From: Silene latifolia
Lineage: Eukaryota > Streptophyta > Magnoliopsida > Caryophyllales > Caryophyllaceae
Assembly: GCF_048544455.1 (NCBI RefSeq)
Contig: NC_133532.1
Span: 84,709,156-84,773,155 of the forward strand
Length of the DNA stretch: 64,000 nt
Reading direction: 5' to 3'
Positions within the stretch are counted from its first letter, which is position 1; each line of letters begins with the position of its first letter. This document shows positions 1 to 12,029 of this stretch, piece after piece. Under the pieces are notes generated by a model. It made no database searches. It saw only the letters and a list, made by a program, of their open reading frames with translations, and was not told the DNA's origin. The position numbers and the translations under genes were made by a program.

Positions 1-365
1 CGCACCGAGCTAAGCTCCACATATCAACACCTGCTAAAACCGACTGCTCACCATAATGGATCACGGCAGACATATAACAAGAAAGAAAGACAAACAACAT
101 CACACAAGGTCAGTAACTGTAGAAAACACACAAGACAAGGTATAACATACATACATCGTCTCTAACTCCAATCATCCATTAATCATTGACTAACTCGAAG
201 GTAAATCCTGCCGTAATATCGATTGTAACAGATATTCCACACCGCCAGTGGGGGACCGCAGCCTTTCCCACCTAAGTCCCACTCATCTCCATCGAGCGAA
301 TTACCAAAGTCCGTTAATGTGCACATCTCCTTTCTAACGGGAACCACAAGGGGCGAATCAAGGGC

Positions 366-393
366 GTGAAGCCATTCCCGATGATGACTCTAC
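366..393 (-). other. Conserved LTR hairpin, copy in LTR E
   Basis: On the minus strand, arms resembling GTAGAGTCAT and ATGGCTTCAC can pair with one mismatch and G-U pairs. The equivalent hairpin is at 55769-55796, 57154-57181 and 63473-63500. Confidence 0.5.
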
Positions 394-627
394 TCAGCCA
401 TAGACGCACCCCGTACACAAACACAACATTTCTATCACACAATCAACAACATTATTCAATACACATGACAATCAATCCACAGTAATGAGTAGGAAAACCT
501 ACCTTTAGCAATTAGCAGCAACACCGTAAACATCCTTACGAAGACAAGATAACCTCCCTCCATACCTATTACAAACAGTAGGGAAAACCCTATTACTAAT
601 AACCACAACCACAAGGAAACCTAAGTA

Positions 628-650
628 TGATGATGATGATGATGATGACG
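628..650. repeat. (GAT)n microsatellite
   Basis: About seven tandem gat units, in the leader-intron region of minus-strand LTR E, close to the insertion point of Athila A. Confidence 0.9.
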
Positions 651-1693
651 ACTTACCATGCTGATTCGGTTCAAACTTTGTTGTCTAAGCTTACCAATCA
701 AAACAATATTTATAATCTCAACTAACTACTCTTAGTAGAGTGGCAAGTAAAGGTCGGATCCCAAAGGACGAGTATTGTATTATTTATCGGTTGTAGAAAG
801 CTATGTCTTAGGGTGTCATAATTTGGGTTGAGTTTGAGGTTTGCAATCTAAACTACTTTAAAAAGGAAATGTAAACAAATGAAATCAAAGCAAAGCAAGT
901 AAATAGGGTTTGTAAACAATTGATTAAGGTATTAGGGTGTCATGGGTTCATAAGGAAATCACGGTGAGATCACATAAACAAGTTTCATAGATGCAAGCAA
1001 ATTATTGTTGTAGTGGAATCGAGTTTGTTTATATCTTACAATTCCTAGGAAGTTTTGGGTCTCGGAGCCGAGTCGGTCAAAACTTTACAACTACAAGTCA
1101 ACTTAATTCTCCCTATTCAACTATATACATGGTCTAACAAGCCTTGAGTTGGTTTATGTCTTGTTGAATGTATAAGAGATTCATGTTAGGTTGTCAATCA
1201 AGCATTTCATCAAGCGTAACATGTGCATAAGTTGAAACTATAACAAGCAAGTAATCATATGAACTTATTAAGTAAAGATCTACCCCATGATTAATTTCCC
1301 TAATCTCCCATTAACCCTAGCTAGGAGACTACTCACTCATGATCATGGAAAACATGCTAACAACGGTGTCAATCATATTAACAAGGCTAAACAAGATGAA
1401 TGAGTAAAGCAATAAACAATAATTAAGCAAAGGATAAAAGGAATTGTACCAAATTAGGATGATCCAAATAATAAGCAAAGAATAATAGAAGAAAACTTGA
1501 TGAATGATGAAGAGTTGTCAATTCTCCAATAAAACCAAATAGTCTTCAAATTACCCAACTAAATCTACGAACACTTGAATGATTAAGGAAAGATTAAGAT
1601 TTGATTAAGATTGAATTGGGTAATACAACTTGATTATACTAATAAAGCTTGATTAAAACTTGGTAATAAACTCTACTAAAACTTGATTAAGAA

Positions 1694-2150
1694 ACCCATG
1701 CTCATCTCTTCTTTTACTGTACTTTTTCTCATCATGTTTGGTCTTCTATTCTTCAGTGGATGCAAGTTGATAGGCCTGCTTTAAATCTGCAGCAAGAACT
1801 CTCTCATATGGCTACCTATCATATGGCCAAATGGAGAAAGCATTGGTTCCAAGTCTCTATTGCTACTGTAGTGCATTCTCTGTGGACTGAAAGAAACCTC
1901 AGGATCTTTGCTCACAGTCAACTTTCCCCGTCTGTCCTGCTTGATAAGATCAAGTTCAAGATTTCTGTTAGAATGTTCATGCGACATTCTGAGCTTTTTT
2001 TAGCAAGTCTACAGCCTGTTTAAGCCTTTTCCCTTTTGATTAGTTTGAGTTGCTCTTTATTGGATAGTTTTGCAAAATGTAATTTTTTTTCTTTTTAAGA
2101 AATGAAATGATCTCTTTTGCAAAAAAAAAAAAGAAAAAAAAAGAAAAAAA
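1694..2150 (+). mobile_element. 5'-truncated LINE with poly-A tail
   Basis: The segment is flanked by the 16-bp direct repeat aaaacttgattaagaa (1678-1693 and 2151-2166). It ends in an A-rich tail (2121-2150). The uninterrupted target is preserved in the other LTR of element A at 51077-51092, so the boundaries are firm. It is a classic target-primed insertion that kept only the 3' end of a LINE. Confidence 0.93.
1700..2023 (+). pseudogene. LINE reverse transcriptase, C-terminal zinc-binding end only
   Basis: The open frame runs through the LINE fragment to the stop at 2021-2023. Reading upstream of the ATG at 1760 gives FFYCTFSHHVWSSILQW, the His/Cys-rich C-terminal (zf-RVT-like) region of plant non-LTR reverse transcriptases. 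This is followed by VVHSLWTERNLRIF, which matches the usual W-x-E-R-N motif near the end of that domain. The polymerase and endonuclease domains are absent, so the piece cannot work. The 3' UTR (2024-2120) and A-tail follow directly. Confidence 0.8.
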
Positions 2151-2192
2151 AAAACTTGATTAAGAATAGATGATTAATCTCCTAATACAATG

Positions 2193-2204
2193 GGGTATTT
2201 ATAC
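2193..2204 (-). promoter_or_regulatory. TATA box of Athila A 3' LTR
   Basis: Minus-strand gtataaatacc lies downstream of the GACG..CGTC cluster at 2310-2430. The same arrangement is in the other Athila LTRs, near 17769, 35594 and 51135. Confidence 0.6.
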
Positions 2205-2309
2205 TAAGTACAAGTATAAGGGTAACTAAGGGCTTAAATGACGATTAAGTCCCTAAGATGAAGATTAACGCCTTGCAAGTCCCTAAGGAGCCGCTCAATC
2301 TAACCCTGT

Positions 2310-2430
2310 TGGACGCCTATGCTGTAAGAGAATTCGCCTGTCCTGTTTGTGGGACGCTCGGGCTGTGTCTTTGGGACGACCGTCTTGATCATCAGGATGC
2401 TCGGGCTGAGCTAGGGACGCCCGTCTCATA
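2310..2430 (-). repeat. GACG..CGTC palindrome cluster, Athila A 3' LTR
   Basis: Several degenerate copies of gacgcccgtc or ggacgctcg sit 15-30 bp apart, about 100 bp upstream (minus strand) of the LTR TATA box. The matching cluster in the other LTR is at 51236-51366. Confidence 0.7.
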
Positions 2431-2766
2431 GGCCAGTGTGGCTTCTTCTTCAATTTGCTGCCTCATGATCTGTGGGGATCGTTTGAGGAGCCTTGGGGGT
2501 CCTTCATCATTGCCTAAACACTTGTTTTATTGACCTAGGCCTTTAGTATTGGTCTCCTCCTTGTTGCTTGGTCGTTAGATGCAATCCATTTAGCTCCAAA
2601 TTGCTCCATATATGCAAGGTTAGCATTCCTCTCCTACCAAGGACACAAAACCTCAAAGAATATGCAAAGTAGGAAGCTAAAGATAAGAAACAACTCTAAT
2701 ACATGCAAGAAAGCATTGGAATAAGGCTAGTTCGGGGACTATTGTGTGCAAATATGAGTCACATCA

Positions 2767-5700
2767 AATATCCCCAAATCGAACCTTTGCTCGTTCGAGT
2801 AAAGAGTTGACTAAAAATATGACCTTTATTAATACTACTAGCCGATGTGAGACAATTAGCGGGTCTCACTCCGCCCCTTCAACTCACAACAAGACATCTA
2901 TGAGGTAAGATGCCTTCTTGAAAGGCAAGGTGGGGCTTGCCAAAATGGCGATACATCCTAATATTTAAGCACATAAAAACAAGTAAAGGATGCATCTACA
3001 AAAAGAATAGCTACTTTCCTCATCTAAGTGGCGGAAAACACCTACAAGGGAAACAATTCAAGGGCACACACTCCACCATAGATAATAGTTCTCCTAGTTA
3101 CTAAGTCCAAGAGGATACAAACAAGTCACCTCCAATTTGTGTTAAACTAGGTTACCTTTATCCACAATTGCTAAATGCTTTTGTCAAGAGCCAAGTCCCT
3201 ATGGTGTTAAAAAACACTATAGGATCGCAGAATTCCCCCTCTTGCCTAGATAAGAAGAAGGGTCGTCTCATCTCCACTATGCAATAAAATAGGATCATCA
3301 AAGGATAAAAGGGTTTCAAAGTACATGAGGTTCATTGATAGTAATTTGCTTTTGGGTTTATTTTCCCCCCATTTTTGTAGCATTTGACGATTAAAAACAT
3401 GCCATTCTCTGATTTTTGGCATTTTCAACTTTTTGCATTTCTTTGAACATTTTTCAAAGTAACCCCATTTGTAGCAAGGGTACTTCTATTATAAGCATAG
3501 GAGTCTATTTTTGCTCTTTATTTAATTTGCTGCAATTGCAAACATTTGACATTGATAGGTTGAACTCAATTCGACATTTTTGTGCCCATTCCCTTTTTGT
3601 TGACAAAAATATGATGATAGAAGTGTAAGAACGGTTGCATGACATCAAGGGTCACCTTGGAATAAACGGTAGCCAAGGAGTTATCACACCACAAGGCACT
3701 CTTTACTAGGCCTTAGTCCATGGGTCAAAGGATACTAGTATGACACATCCTAGGGTGTCTTGAGAGTATTCTAACAAGCAAAGTCTCAAGGAGAAAAATT
3801 ATCTACAAGGGCCTTGTATACACTAAAAGATCATAGATCCATATTAGACTCTGTAATATGAATTAAATTATCTCATAATTTATCATTTTGATGATCTATG
3901 TAACATGCATGCAAATATAAAAGCATAAAAAAAAAAGTTAAGGAAAAACAATTTCCTTACATAGACTTTTATGGTAATATAGGCACAATCAAAGAGAAGA
4001 TCTCCTAACAATATGTACCCAAGAACTCAACCCAATTAATCTAACAAGTATTTACTAGTAACTTATTAGAATTATTCCCTTGATAATATGTAAATAATAC
4101 TAACACTCTTAGTAATTATTTATTTTAGTTTACTAACAACTTAGTAAAGGATGTATAATAATTTTAGAGAGATGATATATTTTGTTCACAAGCAAAACAC
4201 ATAAGTGAAGTAGTGTAGAAATGAACATAAGATGGAGTATATGGGAGGGGAAAGTGGCGGGTGGAGTGAGGTAGTGTGTAGGAGTGAATTTCTTATTTTT
4301 TTATCAATATTACATCACATGCAAAATCATTATAAGATAACTTATGGAAGAATATAAAGTAATTAAGGTGAAATGATTATATTCCTAATCATCCACAACT
4401 CTATTTTACACGGTCCACTTGCCCATTTACGGGTCCATGTTGGTTCTTATATTTGTCGCACAAATACGTGTAATTTTATTTTAAACATCGTTTCATGTTT
4501 AAATACTTCCATAATTAATTCGTCCAAATCACTCCGTAAATATACGTGTACCATTACACATATTATTTACGTACTAATATTAATCACATTAATCAATTAG
4601 TACAATTTTAGTGAATTAACAATTAATTAACTAAAACCAGTCTCATAAAATTTATTATTTAATTATCGCGTAATTAAATAATAATCTAACTCCTCGAGTT
4701 CGCAACTCAAAATCTCTCTAAAAATAATCGACTAACCATTTAGTCTATAAATCAAGGGACTAAATAAATTGTATCTCATACAATTTATTAGTTGTCTATT
4801 GGGGTTCGTTCCTTTAGGTGTGACAGAAAGGGGTCAGTTGATCACCGCCGTCTCACGACAATAACGTCAAACTCTAGTCAGCCAACTGTTATCGATTTAC
4901 GTTAATCAACTGACGAGGATCAAATAATTAAATATCTGATGATATTCCTTTAATGAGATTTATTATGTAAACGCACTATTGTGGAGGACACTAACTCCAA
5001 CATACACTTATCAAGCTTCCCAAATAGACATTTTCACAAAAATTTTCTAATATGCAACTACATGCCATGATGCAACTATCATATATACAACTCTAATGCA
5101 TATGCTACTATCAACTAATATGTCAAGTAAACTAAATGCAAACTCTTAACAACACATTGGTTTGTACCGCATCAATCAAAATATAGCCACATTGTCATTA
5201 ACATATAAAAAGGAGGCAGAAGATTTGGAAAGATCATACCATGCGGTCTTCTATTTCTTTCATGCCTCAAATGTGGCGTAGTCAACCCAATGTGATAAGA
5301 GTGACAAACAAACAAACATATATATACAATATATACAATTCTACACTACAAAGGAAAGAACATGTTTTTGGATTTTTGAAATGTTTGATTTTTTTTTCCT
5401 TTTTTTTTTGAAATAAGAGTAGATGTTAGAATTCCCCATCCCCACACTAGTATAGACATTGTCCTCAATGGACAAGACGATAGGGAATTATGTAATGCAT
5501 GAAATTAATTGAAATGCATGAATTCTATACTAAATACAAACTACATGTGAGATATTTACAAATGATAAGTATTTACAAATGATGCAAACTAGACTAAACT
5601 ATATGATGCATGCTTTCTATTATTCGGAGAGCTAATTTAAATTAACTCGGGTTGCTTATGAATGAACTTCCCCAAACTGAACAAAACACTATCTCTAGTG

Positions 5701-6064
5701 CAAAAAGAGGGAAGTTTGTTCACAAGCATGCAAATGCAATGCATGAAAAATAAGTTGTCATTTTGGATTCTTTACGGTGGGAGCAAAAAAGATAATCACC
5801 TCAATGTTACCGAGGTGTGAGTCCTTTGGTGGTGCTAGGACTCAAAAACTCTCATCCATCAAAGAGTCCAAAATGACTCTCTAAATGCTCTAGGCTAAAT
5901 GTTATATAAGCTATACAAGTTATGTCAACAATGTAAACATGAGATAAAAAAACAAAGCAAAAGGAGGGGTAGGAGACTCATGCACAATGGAATAGGTCGA
6001 AATGCTAGCATAAGCCATCAACCCCGCACTTGTGTCGTCCTCCTTCATGCTTTGTCAACCATCA
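2767..6064 (-). other. Athila A non-coding 3' region
   Basis: This is the long untranslated stretch between the third ORF and the 3' LTR (minus strand), matching 33126-35080 of copy B. A polypurine-tract-like stretch (minus gatttggggatattt) abuts the LTR at 2767. It is about 1.3 kb longer than in B, mainly because of a solo copia LTR (3824-5002). I see no convincing coding region in it. Confidence 0.7.
3824..5002 (-). mobile_element. Solo Ty1/copia LTR in Athila A
   Basis: Copy B lacks this block, and it is flanked here by tacac (3819-3823 and 5003-5007). On the minus strand it starts TGTTGGAGTTAGTGTCC and includes a section resembling the D LTR (gacgttattgtc, then ggcggtgatcaa). The far end reads TA rather than CA, probably a single transition. 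There is no internal region, so it is a solo LTR formed by LTR-LTR recombination. Confidence 0.8.
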
Positions 6065-6076
6065 ACATTCACTCAT

Positions 6077-6115
<39 letters not shown>

Positions 6116-7469
6116 TCCCTCTATGGACCCAGAGGCATCATTATCATCCTCTTCTTCTTCACTTCCACTTGAACCTTGCTTTTCATCATCATCATGGCTA
6201 GACCCACTACCTTCCCCATCCTCATCATCAATAACCTCCTCAATCTCCCTAGATTTTCGGGCATCCCCTTCTTTATCTCTAGAATCTTGAGGAAAGAATA
6301 CTTTCCTATCCGCTCAATCTGGCAAAGAACTCTTGGGATCAAGGAGTCCTTGCCTAGAAAGATTTTAAAGGGGCGGATATGCTTCTTTACCCGTCACAAC
6401 ACTAGAATCATTTGTTGTGAACTCTAGTAGGCAAAAGGGTAAGGAGGTACCACTAAGGAGGATGCTTCTTTATTTGGACATTGTTGCTCCTTGATGATGT
6501 TCTTGGTATTCTTTGAGATGGGGAGAAGGTAGTCGTAACGGCGTGTGTTGAGACGGAAAATTTTCCCGGGCAAGATAATCGAATTGGCATCCCTGATTAT
6601 CCACTCATATCCTTGGGAGGAGTTGTCATGTTTTACCCAATGAAACTTGTGGATCAAAGTGTGCATGTCAAGGAGGTTGCCACCTTTAACTGGTTTGTAG
6701 GTTTTATCTTCATTGAATTGTGGGTTAAAGTGCTTTGCCAATCTTGTTATCAAGCCTCCATTCACAATGAAAGCCGCTTTCTCTTTTCCTTCCTTGAAGT
6801 CTAACCATATCTTAAGGTGTTGAAAATGGACCTATGCCAATACCGTATACCTGGATGATGGATATACAAGGTATTACACTCTCTAAATGTAGTCAACTTC
6901 CATCCGGAAATCGCCTTCCAAAGGGGCTTGGCATCAAAGTTGTCGGGTTTCTTGTTGAAATCCCAAAGGTTTGCAATTCTAAAAACCTTTGCGAACTCAC
7001 CCTTAAACATCCTCCTACTCTTGTTCTCAAGATGGAATTCGACATATTTTCGAGTCTCTACCTTATACTCCTTCAAAGAGCTTATGAACTCCAATGTGAG
7101 GGAAGGGTATGTTGATTCATTCATTTCGAACAAGGTAGACAATCTCATGGACTTGAAAAATGTTCTTGTTTGGTCTAGCTCCCCCAATTTCCCCAAGGTG
7201 TCTTGGCATACAAACTTAGTGGCAATAATTTTATTCCTAGCAAGGGATTCAAAAGATTTTCTATGATCATTGAAAATAAAAGTTACCTCCAGATAATCTT
7301 TTAGTTGCTCAATCTCCGGTAAAGTGGTAGTAACTTCTTCCACGGCCTCAACGACTTCCCTTGTTTGTACCCTTGGTTTCTCAACCACCACTAGAGCATT
7401 GGATGCTAGAACTTTTACCTCTTGGATAAAGTTGGGGCTTTGGGTGCTTTGGTGTTGTCCTTTGTCCAT
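6065..7469 (-). pseudogene. Athila A third ORF (ATHILA ORF1-like), broken
   Basis: This is the homolog of the ORF at 31551-33125 in copy B. The minus-strand frame from 7469 carries YPSLTLEFISSLKEYKVETR and HHPGIRYWH, both matching B. It breaks near 6801 where about 50 codons present in B are missing. The frame resumes with NGGLITRLAKHFNP (6424-6765) and ends in an Asp/Glu-rich tail encoded by GAT repeats (about 6070-6300). The protein has no assigned biochemical role. It belongs to a plant transposon protein family found downstream of pol in Athila-type elements, the position of env-like ORFs, but I see no signal peptide or membrane segment. The gene is dead because of the deletion and frame changes. 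Confidence 0.75.
6077..6116. repeat. (ATC)n microsatellite in the ORF3 acidic tail
   Basis: A run of tcatcatcat encodes poly-Asp on the minus strand, at the C-terminal acidic tail of the Athila A third ORF. Long open frames in other readings here (poly-His, poly-Ser) are artefacts of the repeat. Confidence 0.9.
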
Positions 7470-8347
7470 GCCATTGTTGATTTCTGTTTCAAATTTGTGT
7501 CAACAAACCTTGAGTATGCTTGAATGATCCCTTCTTCTTCCAACTTCAATCAAATTTTCAATCAATTTGGGGGTTTTCGGATTTCATGCTAACCCTAGAA
7601 ATTTTGGTTGATTCTGTGAAGATTTTGATGCTTGAAGGTCTTTTTGTTGACAAAGGAGTGATTTGTTTTGATTATGAGCAAGTTTGCAATTGATTTGGAT
7701 TAATTTGGTTGAGAAATTAGTGTTTTTGGATGACGGGGTTAATGGTTGTAATGAGGGAATGTGTTGTGTTTGTGTTTGAAGAAGAATAGAAATGAGGGAT
7801 GAAGGTGAAGAATCCCGTGTTTATGCTTAGAAACAGGTCGGGACGCTTGACCTCATATGGGGACAGGCGGTTTTTGCATCAGGAATTTTGTTAAAGCTCT
7901 AGGGACGCCCGTCCTGAGCTCGGCTCGAGCGGATCATGCACTGGGACGCCCGTCCTAAAGCCAGCTTAGGCGGATTCTGCTGCAGTTCATTTTTTTTTCT
8001 TATTTGCTTCAGCCCCCACGAACTCAGTTCTGCCCGTGGGGATCCCTTTCTCGCAATCTTTGCTTCTTCATTTCCTATTTCTTTGTCATGAGGTTACACT
8101 ACAAAGGCTTGGCTAGCCTAGGCAATTGCTTCCCCACACTTGATCATCAAACACTACACATTCAAAACACATTAAAATCCCTCCCTCACTTGCTCTCATG
8201 TTACAAAAATTATACAACAAGGCATATAAAATGCATTGTAAAAATTGAATAATGTACAACTTAAATGAAATGCAAGTTAAGAGGTTAAATATTTACAAAT
8301 GGTAGTTTAGGGAGGACTCCACCAAACTCACCTTTTCTTGAGAGGTG
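7470..8347 (-). promoter_or_regulatory. Athila A inter-ORF region with palindrome cluster (putative internal promoter)
   Basis: This is the non-coding stretch between the protease reading frame and the third ORF. On the minus strand, 7840-7990 carries gacgcccgtcc-type repeats like those upstream of the LTR TATA box, followed by a weak AT-rich agcataaaca. The equivalent region of copy B (30897-31250) shows the same arrangement more clearly. Confidence 0.45.
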
Positions 8348-9533
8348 TCAAGGGGGTAGAGCAAGGACGTTGTTGATGTTGCTCAACGCCTTGAAGAAAT
8401 AGTCAAAGGCTTGTTCATTGTCATGATAGAGTTCTTGCATAGACCTTGGCATATTGTTGTCTTCATTCATGTAGTAGCCCGAGTCAAAGAGCTGACAAGG
8501 ATCTACAAAGCCTTGGTCTAGATTCATATCATTTCCAATGTAAGGGTTAACAAATCCTTCAAATTCGTCATCACATGGACCACATACTTCCCTTGCTTCT
8601 TTCCTTATGTTGGGAGGATCATGAGTTGGCAAGAGGAACTCTTCATCCTTGTTGACATGGCCAATGAGGCCTTCATTGATACTTGTCATGGGTGAGCTTT
8701 GCAAGTTCTCATTCTTGTTGTGAAAAATCTATGCTCTCCGAATAGAGCCACTTCAACATCATCAATATCTTTCTTCCAATTGGGCGGTGTGTCTTTGCCC
8801 TTCTCTTTAAGATTCCATCTTTCACTTGTCCTTTGAATGGAGATTCCATTTTCTTCTTGTCACCTTCCCGGCTATAGTGATCAACCATAAAACATGGCTC
8901 AAGCAAGTTGGGAGCTCTCATAATCTTATCAAGATTAAAGGCGATTGTTTTATCACCAACTTCAAGTGTGATCATCCCGTGCTTTACATCAATCACCGCT
9001 CCGACGGTGTGTAGGAATGGTCTTCCTTGAATAATTGGAATGTTGGAATCTTCCTCCATATCAACAATAACAAAGTCCACCGGTATGAAAAACTTTCCAA
9101 TTCTCACGGGTACATCTTCCCATACTCCAAGTGGTTTCTTTGTTGTTCGGTCCGCCATTTGTAAGGTCATGTTAGTGCACTTAAGCTCTCTCACTCCTAG
9201 CCTTTCACATACCGAATATGGCATGACACTCACACTTTCACCTAGATCACATAGTGCCTTGTTGATTGTGGTATCACCAATGGTACATGGAATGGAGAAA
9301 CTTCTCGGATCTTTGAGCTTAGGTGGGGAATTCCCTTGAAGGATTACACTACTTATCTTCGTGAAAGCGATGGTCTCCAACTTCCTTATGGACTTCTTCT
9401 TGGTAAGAATGTCTTTCATGTATTTTGCATAGGCCAGAACATGGTTGATCAACTCCGTGAATGGGATTGAAACCTCTAAGTTCTTCACAATCTCCATGAA
9501 CTTTCCAAGTTGCTCATCAAGCTTGGGCTTGGC
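8348..9533 (-). pseudogene. Athila A aspartic protease region
   Basis: The minus-strand frame continues from gag after a TAA at about 9534-9536 (the same codon is CAA in copy B). It encodes IVKNLEVSIPFTELINHVL, then the retropepsin-type segment IPCTIGDTTINKALCDLGES followed by VSVMPYSV. The active-site motif reads DLGE where copy B has DLGA. The flap and hydrophobic region VPVRIGKFFIPVDFVIVDME and IPIIQGRPFLHT follow. After 8709 the frame shifts into a short tail ending LSNINNVLALPP, also seen in B, instead of continuing into reverse transcriptase. The enzyme would process Gag in virus-like particles, but this copy is frame-broken. Confidence 0.8.
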
Positions 9534-11317
9534 TTAGCGACTTGGAAACGGAAGTCTAATCACAATAGGTTCTTTTTCAACCTCTTTGGCCTTCCCTTCA
9601 TTTCTCTTCTTCAATAAGTCATTGGTAGTTGGTTCCACTACCTTAGGATTTCTCCTCAATGGTTCCATCACATCTCTTTGCTTGACACTTTTCTCAATAA
9701 CATCATCTTCAATTGGCATATTAGGTCCCTCATATCTTGTACCACTCCTTAAATGAATGGCATTGATGGTTTCATGTCTTGTTGGAGGATTACCTTGAGG
9801 AGGTAATTGTCCTTTTTGTCTTTGGGAACTTGAAGAGGCCAATTGGGACAATTGTGTTTCCAACATCTTGGTATGAGCAAGGATATTGTTGATGGTAGTA
9901 TCTTTGGCTTGGCTATCTCTTTTCATTTGAGTAAAGAAATCTTGTTGGCTCTTTTGCATTTGGAGGACCGCTTTTTGAACATCAAAAGCTTGGTCATTGG
10001 ATTGATTGTAAGAGGGTTGGTTTTGGTTGAAGTAGGGTCTTTGAGTAGGATTTCTCATTGGAGGTGGGGTGTATGCTGGTTGAGGATTTTGAACATTTTG
10101 GCTTTTGTATGAGAAGTTTGGGTGAAATTTGTTGTTTTTATTGTAATAGTTGGAGTAAGGGGTGCCATTCTTGTATGCTTGGAAAGCATTCACTTGCTCA
10201 CTTGTGCCCCTACACTCTTGTTGATCATGTCCCAAAGTTTCACAATTCTCACACATTCCATTTGGAATAGAAGATGTTGCCATCATGGCAAGGACATGTT
10301 GCTTGGATGATTGAGAAGCTTCATTCATCTTGGCTATGGATTTCTCAAATTTCAAGTTCATTGTGTCAATATGGGAGCTTAGTTGGGCACCCAAATCGAC
10401 ACTCAATTGTGTGACGGAGTCAACTTCATGTCTCCCTTCCCTAGTAGCTTTTCTTGGCCTACTATATTGAGAGTTGTGAACCGCCATCTCCTCTATCTTT
10501 GCCCAAGTTTGGTTGTCATCTACCTCGGTGAATCTTCCATTAGAACCCATGTTGAGAACATTCCTTGAATCTTCATACAACCCATTCCGAAATTGTTGAA
10601 CAAGAAACCATTCGCTTAGTCCATGATGAGGACAAGAGCGACATGTATCTTTAAATCTCTCCCAAGCCTCATATAGAGACACTTCATCTCTTTGCTTGAA
10701 CCCGGTGATTTGGGCTCTTAACATGTTGGTCTTTTCCGGAGGATAAAACTTCTTGTAAAAGGCAAGTGCTAACTTCTTTCATGAATCAATTCCAAGAGTG
10801 GCCTTGTCAAGGCTCTTAACCATTGCTTTGCGGCTCCGATCAAGGAAAAAGGAAACAATACCCATCGAATTTGGTCTTGAGTTATCCCCGTTTGAGAAAT
10901 TGCATCACAATAGTCACAACAAGTCTCCATGTGTAAGTGAGGATCTTCACTAGGCATCCCTCCAAATCGAATTCTCTCAACTAATTGTATGAATGTGGAT
11001 TTGGCAATGAAATTACCGATTAAGTGGGGTGGTGTTGGAGTACCATTTGGTAGGTTCTCCTCGGTTGGTACGGAATGAGATGAAAATTTAGGCATTGTAG
11101 GTTGATTTTGTGGTTGGTTTTGAATTAGGTTCTCCTCTCCTTGTCTTACAAAAGGGTTGGTAAACTCAACACTATCCGAATGGATGATACCAATGTCCAC
11201 AAGTTCTCCAATATCCACAATTGTCGAAGTCCCTCTAACGGTTCTTCTAATGTTGGTCAACGTCCTTTCAATCTCGGGATCAATAGGCAAAAGATCGCCT
11301 TGTGATCTCCTAGACAT
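9534..11317 (-). pseudogene. gag: Athila A gag, frame-broken
   Basis: I take the start as the ATG at 11317 (MSRRSQGDLLPIDPEIERTL), matching the B start at 18999. Conserved Athila-type Gag sequence follows: FGGMPSEDPHLHMETCCDYC, then QIRWVLFPFSLIGAAKQWL. The frame breaks near 10770 through a 1-bp loss, and a TGA replaces a Trp codon found in B. The frame resumes with MLRAQITGFKQRDEVSLYEA and SCPHHGLSEWFLVQQF. A zinc knuckle CENCETLGHDQQEC (CX2CX4HX4C) is present, followed by a Gln/Asn-rich linker. It ends at a TAA that is Gln in copy B. Gag forms the particle that packages element RNA; this copy is inactive. Confidence 0.85.
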
Positions 11318-11431
11318 GCAAAAATCAAACAACTAGAAAACAATTAAAACTACCTTGAGGAGTTTTACTTCCCCTAGGATAGGAAAGACACAACTAAAAA
11401 CAACAAGTGATAACAATTCAACTGAACACCG

Positions 11432-11449
11432 TCCCCGGCAATGGTGCCA
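11432..11449 (-). other. Primer-binding site of Athila A
   Basis: Minus-strand TGGCACCATTGCCGGGGA lies three bases inside the 5' LTR end. It differs at two positions from the tRNA-Asp-type PBS of copy B (18863-18880). Confidence 0.85.
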
Positions 11450-11452
11450 TTT

Positions 11453-11976
11453 TGATTCGGTTCAAACTTTGTCGTCTAAGCTTTCCAATCAAAACAATAT
11501 TTATAATCTCAACTAACTACTCTTAGTATAGTGGCAAGTAAAGGTCGGATCCTAAGGGACGGGTATTGTATTTATTTATCGGTTGTAGAAACCTATGTCT
11601 TAGGGTGTCACAATTTGGGTTGAGTTTGAGGTTTGGAATCTAAACTACTTAACAAAGGAAATGTAAACAAATGAAAGCAAAGCAAGTAAATAGGGTTTGT
11701 AAACAATTGATTACGACACTAGGGTGTCATGGGTTCATAAGGGAATCATGGCGAGATGACATAAACAAGTTTCATAGATGCAAGCAAATTATTGTTGTAG
11801 TGGAATCGAGTTGGTTTGTATCTTACAATTCCTAGGAAGTTTTGGGTCTCAGAGCCGAGTCGGTCAAGACCTTACAACTCCTAAAAGTTGACTTAATTCT
11901 CCCTATTTAACTATATGCATGGTCTAATAAGCCTTGAGTTGGTTTATGTCTTACAAGTCTTGTTGAATGGATAAGA
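11453..11976 (-). repeat. Athila A 5' LTR, piece 1 of 3
   Basis: It matches 662-1180 of the 3' LTR. It stops at the CACTA insertion, with TSD aga at 11974-11976 and 42250-42252. Confidence 0.9.
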
Positions 11977-12004
11977 CACTACCCCAAATCAGGCAATCAA
12001 TAAG
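11977..12004 (+). repeat. CACTA left terminal inverted repeat
   Basis: It starts CACTACCCCAAATCAGGCAA and pairs imperfectly with the reverse complement of 42222-42249. Confidence 0.85.
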
Positions 12005-12029
12005 GAGAGTATCACAATGGTTTAATGCA

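Larger units (their letters stand above)
1..661 (-). mobile_element. Tekay-type LTR E, downstream (R/U5) part, cut by the window edge
   Basis: Read on the minus strand, this stretch matches the downstream half of the Tekay-type LTRs at 55560-55940 and 56930-57310. It has the same run of a tactcag-like leader, a gagtcatcatc hairpin, gattcgccccttgtgg, gtgcacattaa and ggtcccccactggc. It ends at 657-661 with catgc, which recurs at 51705-51709 on the other side of Athila element A, so 51710-52119 is the rest of the same LTR. The left LTR end lies outside the window. Whether it is a solo LTR or belongs to a larger element cannot be decided here. Confidence 0.8.
662..2766 (-). repeat. 3' LTR of Athila A (with LINE insertion)
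   Basis: On the minus strand the LTR begins TGATGTGAC at 2766 and ends at 662, next to TSD catgc. The equivalent 5' LTR is split over 11453-11976, 42250-42723 and 51053-51704. A LINE fragment at 1694-2150 interrupts it. It holds a GACG..CGTC palindrome cluster (about 2310-2430) and a TATA box near 2193-2204. Confidence 0.9.

Noticed and set aside
5899..6290. Poly-His and poly-Ser open frames
   Set aside because: They are readings of the (ATC)n microsatellite in wrong frames; the real coding strand gives poly-Asp on the minus strand.
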